Source of the DNA: Euleptes europaea
Taxonomy: Eukaryota > Chordata > Lepidosauria > Squamata > Sphaerodactylidae
Reading direction: 5' to 3'
Assembly: GCF_029931775.1 (NCBI RefSeq)
Contig: NC_079312.1
Location: forward strand, 59,958,333 to 60,022,332
DNA: 64,000 nucleotides
In this document: in pieces, positions 24,501 to 33,500 of the stretch
Layout: each line of letters begins with the position of its first letter
Numbering within the stretch: the stretch's first letter is position 1
Translations under genes and position numbers: made by a program
The notes under the pieces: model-generated
The model's database searches: none
What the model was told of the DNA's origin: nothing
What the model saw: the letters and a program-made list of their open reading frames with translations, nothing else

Positions 24501-27500
24501 CAGTGTCAAGAATTGAATCAATTTCTTTGTAACTAAGAGTAGTACATATTTATACCAGCAAAGATCTCCCTCAGGCAGAAAAGAATGATTCCTTTTTTCA
24601 GCAGCTTCCTTGATTTGCATTATTCATATATAAAAAAATGCCAATTGTCTTCTTGATCACATCCAAAGAGGGCAAGGCTGTACAAAGCAGATGGGCAAAA
24701 TATGCTGAATTCTCCATACCAATATCCACCATTTTCTCAGTGTCCAGACCTGCCATTTTCCCTTTGCTTTTTCTACCATATAATGACAGCGTGTCCAATT
24801 TTGACACTGGTGCCGCTGTCACAGGAAGTCATGGAGAGTGTGCTCACCACTGAGGAGTGGTGTTACTGTGAAGTGTCACATTCAGAAATAAAAAGTCAGC
24901 AGAGCACCTGTCTGTGTATGGAAACTCTTGAAACGTGTAATGGGCTCTTCAGATCCTGATATTTGACTAACGTGCTGTATCTTTAATAAATTTTGGCAGG
25001 TGAAGTCCCGAAGCAGGTGAAAGTGAAAAAGCTGAAAAACTTAAAGACTTTGGATTCTAAACCAGGTAATATGTTTCATAACAATGAACTGAAATATTGC
25101 AGTATATTATGACCTTGTAGGCCAAAACCAGAGGAAAATCCTATGATTCTTTCCCTAGGTGTTTATACATCTTATAAGCCATACTTGAACAGAGATGAAG
25201 AAATCATAAAACAGTTGCAAAAGGTAAGATTTGTTAATCAAACCACAGCATTTTCAAGAGTCTTGTGCAGAGACAAGAAAGTAAAGAGAACATTATGTCT
25301 GATATGCAGCACAAATCAACTGAGAACCAGTGTGGTTTGATTCCCCACTCCTCCATATAAAGCCTGCTGGGTGACCTTGGGCCAGTCACAGTTCTCTCTG
25401 AACTCTCTCAGCCCCAACTACCTAACAAGGTGCCTGTTGTGGTGAGAGGAAGGGAAGGCGATTGCAAACCTATTTCAGACTCCTTAAGGTAGAGAAAAGT
25501 GGGGTATAAAAGCCTACCAAAAACTGTCCCTTTTTGGGGAAATGTTTCATGTTTACCTTTTCCTTATAGCTTCACTGAGCTTTCCAATCATGCTTGGGAA
25601 TTCTAACCTGTAATAGGTATTTTTTAATGAAGAATAATGACTGTAATGGACATTTTCAGAGTGGAAAATGCAGTCCAATGACTCAGTCGTGATTGACATC
25701 CGTGATTTATATTCTTGGTCCTTGGAAAAGGAGGCTAGGACAATGAAAGGGTTGTGATCCCAGGACGCCCTTTAAGTCCACAAAAGGGCTTGCATCAGGG
25801 CATTTGACTTCCATGTTCAAGAGAGATCTCGTTTGAAACTTCCCCTATGTTTAAACATATTTTCAGTGCATTCCTAAGGAGAGTTACTCCTGTCTAAGCC
25901 CATTGAAATGAATGGGTTTAGACTGGAGTAACTCTCCTTAGGAATGCACTGTTTAAGTGGGCAAAGGGAGGCTATTAGGGGAGAATAGGAGGAAGGAGGA
26001 GGAATCTGAAACCCTTAGAGTTACTGCCCTCTGGATAGCCAAAACGTTTTGATTAGATTTTTACCTTCATAAATAGGGGAATATTGACCTAGTTTTGATG
26101 TAAAAGCCTGTTTAAATACTGTTCCAGTCATTCTTGAAATCATGATTAAAGTTCACTATTTTTCACTATGTCGTATACTGTCAGGCTCTCTCAAGTGTTG
26201 GGACCTCTAGTTAACATAGATTTAAACAAGTTGTGCATGTTTATTTATTCGTTTTCTATTTATAAATGATTTTCAAATGAACCTTTAATATAAAGTGTAT
26301 TTAATGTTAGACATATAAGCATAATGCAATGGAGTATGATTATGGATTGAAGTCTTTGTACTTTTGAACTTGTAGACTTTACTGTGCTTGCCTTTATAGG
26401 GAGTACAACAGAAGCGTCCTGCAGAAGCCCAAAGCATAATCCTTCGACGCTATTTCTTGGAACTGACCCAAAGTTTCATTATTCCTCTAGTAAGCTCAGT
26501 TGACAAATAAAATGACAAATATTTTTATTGAAATTTGTTAGAAGTTGAGGGTGAAGACAGACACAGGGGGTCGTATGCAAAGTACCACGAGCAGAGCTTG
26601 CAGAACAGAACTTCTTCCTCCACACCCATTCTGGAGCCCCCAGGAACAGCTCTGGGCACAATAGAGGAGAATGATGTGGGAGGGAGAAATTCATTAACCC
26701 CCCCAGCACCACCACCCCCGGCAATAAGCAAACTTTGGATCTAAACCATTGGGTTCTTATCCATAGGTGAAGGTCAGCTTTATAACTTGTATGACATTTG
26801 GAAAATATTTAAAATAATTATTTTTAATGGGATAATCTGTTCATGCCTCAGTGGTATGTAAAATCCACATTCAAATCAATAAGGGGATCATTCTTCACAG
26901 CCCTGGGCTGAGAATGGACAAAGGCAGCCCTTAATTTGTAGGTGAGTCGCTGGTTCAGTTATGGTTCCATCAAATTTCCTTTTTAAAAGAATAGTTATAA
27001 CTTTTTCCAGAAGAATGTTAAATATGCTGAACCTTAATTAGGTTATATTCTGTCTCTGGGGATCTGAATGTAGGGTGAGATCAGGTATGAGTGTTACTTG
27101 TTTTATGTCTTTATTTAGCTTATTTATAGCCCGCTTTTCTCACTGAGACTCAAGACAGATTACAGACTACAGAAAGAAAAAAAGGTTATGCGCCTCTCCA
27201 CACATGGACTGGGGTCCAAATGCAATGTCCTTATGTAAATGGAGTTTTTTGAAGGAGCAGGTTCTCTGAGGCAGCAGCCCATGAAACATGAGGGGCTGCC
27301 ATGCACATGCACACACTATGTACACATGGTTCTGTCTAGATCATAGTAGTGATGGGTAAGACCTGAATTCTGAGAAATCCCATTTACTATAAATATCTTT
27401 GCCTGTGTGCTCCAAACCGATGAGGTCTTGTGTGATGTTTGATTATCAGAATCATATGTTGGCAATATGTCACATTTCAAAACTGCTGATTTAGTCAGCT

Positions 27501-30500
27501 TATTTTTGGATACCGGGAGCCAAATGGGATACACTTAATTTGTAAAATATAGTGATGGAGATTTTACTTTTCAGAGAGTAACATGCCTGTTGAGATGAAA
27601 TGTTCGATTAATTAAGATTATTTATTTTGTATAACGCCCAGATAGCATAGGTAAGATATTACAAATATGAAGCTGTTTATAAATTAACAAAATACTTGCA
27701 TTATTGTATTTTGTATTGTATTTTGAATATAGATTATCTAGGAATTACGGGATGGAACTAGTCCAATATAGAAATGACTGTAGAAATATGATGGCTTATA
27801 TATCTAATATACTGCTTGTCCCGAAAGGAAATATTTTCTAATGCTACAACTTAGGTCTATCAATGACTGTATAGATGATGATAGTTAGTTATATTGCCTT
27901 AAGCATGTTAGATCAATTTTATGCATAGTAGCACTCTCAGTGTTATCTATAATTTTTGTTTATTTTTGTTATCTTTGTTTCTTTTATTATATTACTTTTT
28001 ATTTCTTTAATAATAATAAAAAGATTGTACTCTTTAGAATATTGGTTGTTGTTTTTCAGGAACGATATGTAGCAAGTTTGATGCCTCTTCAGAAGAGCAT
28101 ATCACCATGGAAGGTAAAAATATTTTCATAAACAGAGAACTGGTTTTGTGAATAGTCGCAAGTTCATTCTGTATGTTTACAGCTTTGTTTCCCTTGTAGA
28201 GTCCACCGCAGTTGAAACCATTCAATCAAGAGGAATTCATGAAAACTCTAGAGAAAGCAGGGCCACAACTTACCTCTAGATTAAAAGGAGACTGGATAGG
28301 ATTGTACAGGTAACTTTGTTCATCCACTAACGCTAAAATGTACGTAGATTACAGCCTAGGCTACATATAAACACAGAGTAATCTGTTGCATTAAAAATGT
28401 ATTTGAAGCAGAGAAAAACCTTGTTTCTATTACTGTTATTTTGCATTGTGTAGCTATTCATTTTTAGCTTATAAAGATTCACAAATTTGGTTCTTGTAGG
28501 TTATCCGGGCTGTGTAACTGTGGTCTTGGAATTTTCTTTCCTGACGTTTCGCCAGCAACTGTGGCAGGCATCTTCAGAGTAGTAACACTGAAGGACAGTG
28601 TCTCTCAGTGTCAAGGGTGTAGGAAGAGTAATATATAGTCAGAAAGGGGTTGGGTTTGAGCTGAGTATTGTCCTGCAAAAGTATTGTCCTGTAAGTATCA
28701 AGATAATGTGCTAATGAGGGTATGGTATGTTAATATGGAACCATTGTATCCTGAAGTGATCTGTTAATGTGTGTAATCCAAAACTAATCTGTATGGCTAT
28801 TGTTGAATGTTGTCTTTGTCTGGAGGTTTTTCAGGGCAGGAAGCCAAGCCTTATTCATTCTTAAACTCTCCTCTTTTCTGTTAAAGTTGTGCTGATGTTT
28901 ATGAATTTCAATGGCTTCTCTGTGCAATCTGACAAAATAGTTGGTAGAATTGTCCAGTCTTTCAGTGTCTTGGAATAAGACCCTGTGTCCTGTTTGTGTC
29001 AGTCCATGTTCAGCCACTGCTGATTTCTCAGGTTGGCCAAGTCTGCAGTATCTTTCATGTTCTTTTATCCTTGTTTGTATGCTGCGTTTTGTGGTCCCGA
29101 TGTAAACTTCTCCACAGCTGCAAGGTATACGATATACTCCTGCAGAGGTGAGGGGGTCTCTTTTGTCTTTTGCTGATCGTAGCATTTGTTGTATTTTCTT
29201 GGTGGGTTTAAACACTGTTTGTAGGTTATGTTTTTTCAAAAGTTTCTCCATCCTATCAGTGACTCCTTTAATAAATGGCAAGAATACCTTTCCTATGGGA
29301 GACTGTTTTTCTTGAGTTTTCTGATTTTTGTTTGGTTCAATGGCCCTTCTGATTTCATTCTTGGAGTAGCCGTTTGCTAGCAGTGCGTGATTTAGATGGT
29401 TAGTTTCTTCCTTGAGAAACTGTGGTTCACAGTTCACTGAACTGTCCTTCAGTGTTACTACTCTGAAGATGCCTGCCACAGTTGCTGGCGAAACGTCAGG
29501 AAAGAAAATTCCAAGACCACGGTTACACAGCCCGGATAACCTACAAGAACCAATGAACTCTGACCGTGAAAGCCTTCGACAATATTCACAAATTTGTTTA
29601 CAAGAGTATTACAAAATGTACTGTGACCTGTATTCTCCATCATTACTTGATCTGCATAAAACTTTGCTTTCAGCAAAAAGGCTTTGCATGCTGTACTTTC
29701 CCTAAATCTCTGTTCTGTGTTTGTCTATCAGTGGTATTTTCTCAAAGGTCCAAAATCCAGAAAGAGGTTCCCATGCACAGGCATCTTTGAAATTAATGAG
29801 AAGTACATAAGAAGCTTGCATAGCAGAACTTCATTCTGGATTGTGTCCAAAGGCATTAGATGCTTGAGGTTTTACTGTAAATGAAATCACTGTATTCCTT
29901 TGTTTCTTCTGTTACAGAATTGGGGGGAAGGCTAATAGTACTCAGTTAGAAAGGTGAATTTTTTAAATGATTTTTAAGGATTGGAATGAAATTGGGAGTG
30001 GTCTTTTTCCAGCTCAGAAACAAAAATTAGTAGTAAAACAGGTATCTATACAACGCAAAAGTATCAAAGTACCATAAAGTGAAAGGGGAAACGCATGAAA
30101 ATGAAATAGGAAAACTAGCAAAGAAATTAGGAAGATTTGTGCCTATTATATACTTGTGCCAAATATATACAGAATCTTAGTAAAAATGGCATATTTGCAC
30201 ACCCCTACTCTAAAGAAGATTTGCATCATTTCTGTGCTCTGTCCAATGCTTAGCATATTGCTGGCACTAAATAAATGTAAATTGGAATAGGCAATTGGAA
30301 TACAAGCTAAAATAAAGACAATTTAAATAAAGACAATTGTTTTCTAGACCAAATAATATATATTGATATATATTGATGATAATGACTCTATTTTTATTGT
30401 TGGCACAATACTTTACAGCTGCTGAGTCATGTCAGTTTTCCCCTCTCCCCCGGTAGTTCTTCTGAAGTAGGTTATTACTATTCCCATTTTATATTTTTAA

Positions 30501-33500
30501 AATGCTGCATATAAGTGACTTGGCACAGGAAGCCCAGTAAGTCCATAACTGGGATTTTAAACACAGGTGTTTTGGATCCAAGCACAACATAGTCTCTGTA
30601 TTGATACCTAATTTCATATTGAGACATCTGGGGCTGCTGCTTCCAAGTGCATCTTACATCAGTTGTCACTGATCAAATTCCCCTTCCTCCTTGAAAGCCT
30701 CATCTTGCAAAAACTCCAGAAGAGTGAGACTTTAGCTGATTATCCCCCGTTGAAATTAATTACACTATTCTTCCTCTGGCAAAAGGAGTCATTTTAATTA
30801 TGGAAGCAATGAAATCACTGTATTTGTTTTTAGTGGATGATAGATTTTAACAAGCTATTGTCATAAGGAAATATTTTCCCCCAAGAGCTGCTACAGACAG
30901 AATTGTTGGTGGAGAGGTTGTCCAGCATTCTCCACATTCAATATGATTTATCCCATTTATGACTACAAGCATGCTCAGTAATACCTTGGAATTGGACAAG
31001 TTCTTACTTCTCAAATGTTTTTGGCTTGGAAGACAGAGTTGCTATAAGGTTGATTCCAGAATGCCACTTTATTCAGCTAGTTAAATTAATTTCCTTTATC
31101 TTAAAGACACTTCTTGAAGTCTCCTAACTTTGACGGTTGGTTCAGGACACGGCGGAAGGAAATGACACAGAAGCTGGAGGCACTACATTTAGAAGCACTG
31201 TGCAATGAGGTTAGAAAAGCAACTTTCCATTATGCTTTTCTTCCTTGTCCTCTCTAAAAGGTAAAGGTAGTCCCCTGTGCAAGCACCGGGTCATTACTGA
31301 CCCATGGGGTGATGTTACATCCCGACGTTTACTAGGCAGACTATGCTTATGGGGTGGTTTGCCATTGCCTTCCTCAGTCATCTACACTGAGTCCACCTTG
31401 AGCCGGCCATCTGAAACCGACTTCCGTCGGTATCAATCTCAGGTCATGAGCAGAGCTTTTGACTGCAGTACTGCAGCTTACCACTCTGCGCCAGAGGGCT
31501 CCTTTTGTCCTTTCTAGCAGTATCAAAATAAAAAGTACAATTAAATCCCCCAGAATGTTTAATTTAGGTGCAACTAGATGGGATTGGATCTCCAGGCGGC
31601 TTTTAGTTTTTTTTAAAGCAGCTGTGTGTGGGGTATTGTACTGTGCCAGGATGGTGTTAACCGTTGTACCCGCCATGTCATTTCCCCAGAGAAATCTCCC
31701 ACCATGCAATTACAATTTACCTGGCAGGAGGAAAAAAGACCGGCACCTCTTCTCTTTTCCTACCAGGGCTAATACCAATTTGGCAGTTACAATCCAGACA
31801 CAGATTTACTACTGTAAATATTTTATTTGCCAGTTCCTTTTTTGCCCTGGTGCTAGCTTAGAGGAATTAATAAGGTAGGCATTTAAGAAATTTTATGAAG
31901 CTCCAGTAACAACACTTCCTAGTGACTTGCTTTCACTGAAAATGTATTAATGTAACTTAACCATGTCTTTTTGGCAGGAGTTGTTATTCTGGAGTCAAAA
32001 ACATACTGAAGTAGAAACAGTGGACCTTGTCTTAAAATTAAAGGATAAATTGGTGAGTAATGAACAGTGAAATCCTGTGCAGAGTTAATTCAGTCTAAAC
32101 CCAGTGGGCCTGGTCTGTAGTAATTCTGCAAAGGAATGCACTATAAGTGTATTATACCAAATACTGTATCATGCTGCTTTTTAAATATAAGAGCTGTGCA
32201 TGATGTGCTATCAAGACTGGAAGCTCACTCTGTTTACCAAGGAGTTTTGATTTCTGTCAAATATTAATTGTTCAGTTTGTGCTAAAAAAGGTTATATTGA
32301 ACACATAACAGTTGCAGTAATATTCAAATGCAGAGCGATTCAGAAGTTTCCATTTACCTTAAAGATGACTGGAGGAACTTTCTGTAAAGACTCAGTATTA
32401 GCTCTACAATTAAAGGAGAAGCATGCTCAGGAGACCTCTGCAACAGACTCCATGCTGTATGTCGTTGAGTTCCCAAGGTGGATCTAAACCTCTGGCTGTG
32501 GGGAGAGCTATTCTGTTTTTCCGTCAGTTGGATGACAAAAGTAGTTTAGGATTAAGGTACATGAGCGCATTTCTTCCCTCTTTCCTTGCCAGAAGAAATT
32601 CACAGCTAAAATGACCTTCAGAAAACCCAGCAGTTTTCCTTCTTCCATACCTAGGAGGGGGTTGGGGGGTGGAACACCGAGCAGCCCTCTGCTGTATTTC
32701 TAGCAGAACTATGAGGAGGGACTAGGTTTGTCTGATGGTCCATATGCTAAATTAGTTCTCCTGCTCAACATCATTACTCCCTTGGTCATGCATGTCCCCC
32801 CACCCCGGCCTCTCTGTATACCATCATTATTCTAAAGCCCCATAGGGAAGGATAGGGTTTCTCTTTGAAAAGGAAACGATTGGCTTAGCACCATCTAGGG
32901 CGGGAAAAGAATATCAATCAATGTAAGGGGGTGTGATTTTGGATAAAATGATAAAATCCTGTAGTGGGAGATATAATTGCCTTTCCCAGGAGCAAGCAAG
33001 GGAGGAGAGCTCCCTTGCAGGATAGGCCCATGTCAGTCAGAGAGAGCTTAGGATTTGTGAACAGTAAGCCACTTAGCTAGAATCATAGAGTTGGAAGGGA
33101 CCACCAGGGTCATCTAGTCCAACCCCCTGCACAATGCAGGAAATTCTCAACTACCTCCCCGCCTAATTCTCAACTACCTCCAGTGACCCTTCTCCATGCC
33201 CAGAATCACTTTAGTCTGGATGAGTTCACTTTCTGTGTTTTATATTTTCCACTTTCATATGTATGAAATCCTTGTTTTCTTTCTTTCTCCCCTGCAACTG
33301 TTGCATACACCCTCTCTTCTTACTCTTCAAAACAAGGTTAAAATTTGTTGTGTTTAAGAAAGCCTGTGTTGTTCCCAGATTGCTTAGGTGTAAAAAGTTT
33401 CATGTATGCTAGCTTTTTAAGTAAGCCATGGCGTGTATTTAAAAATAACAGGTATGTGTGTGAGTGAGAGGCAGAAGTGGACCTGTCAGACTCAGATCTT

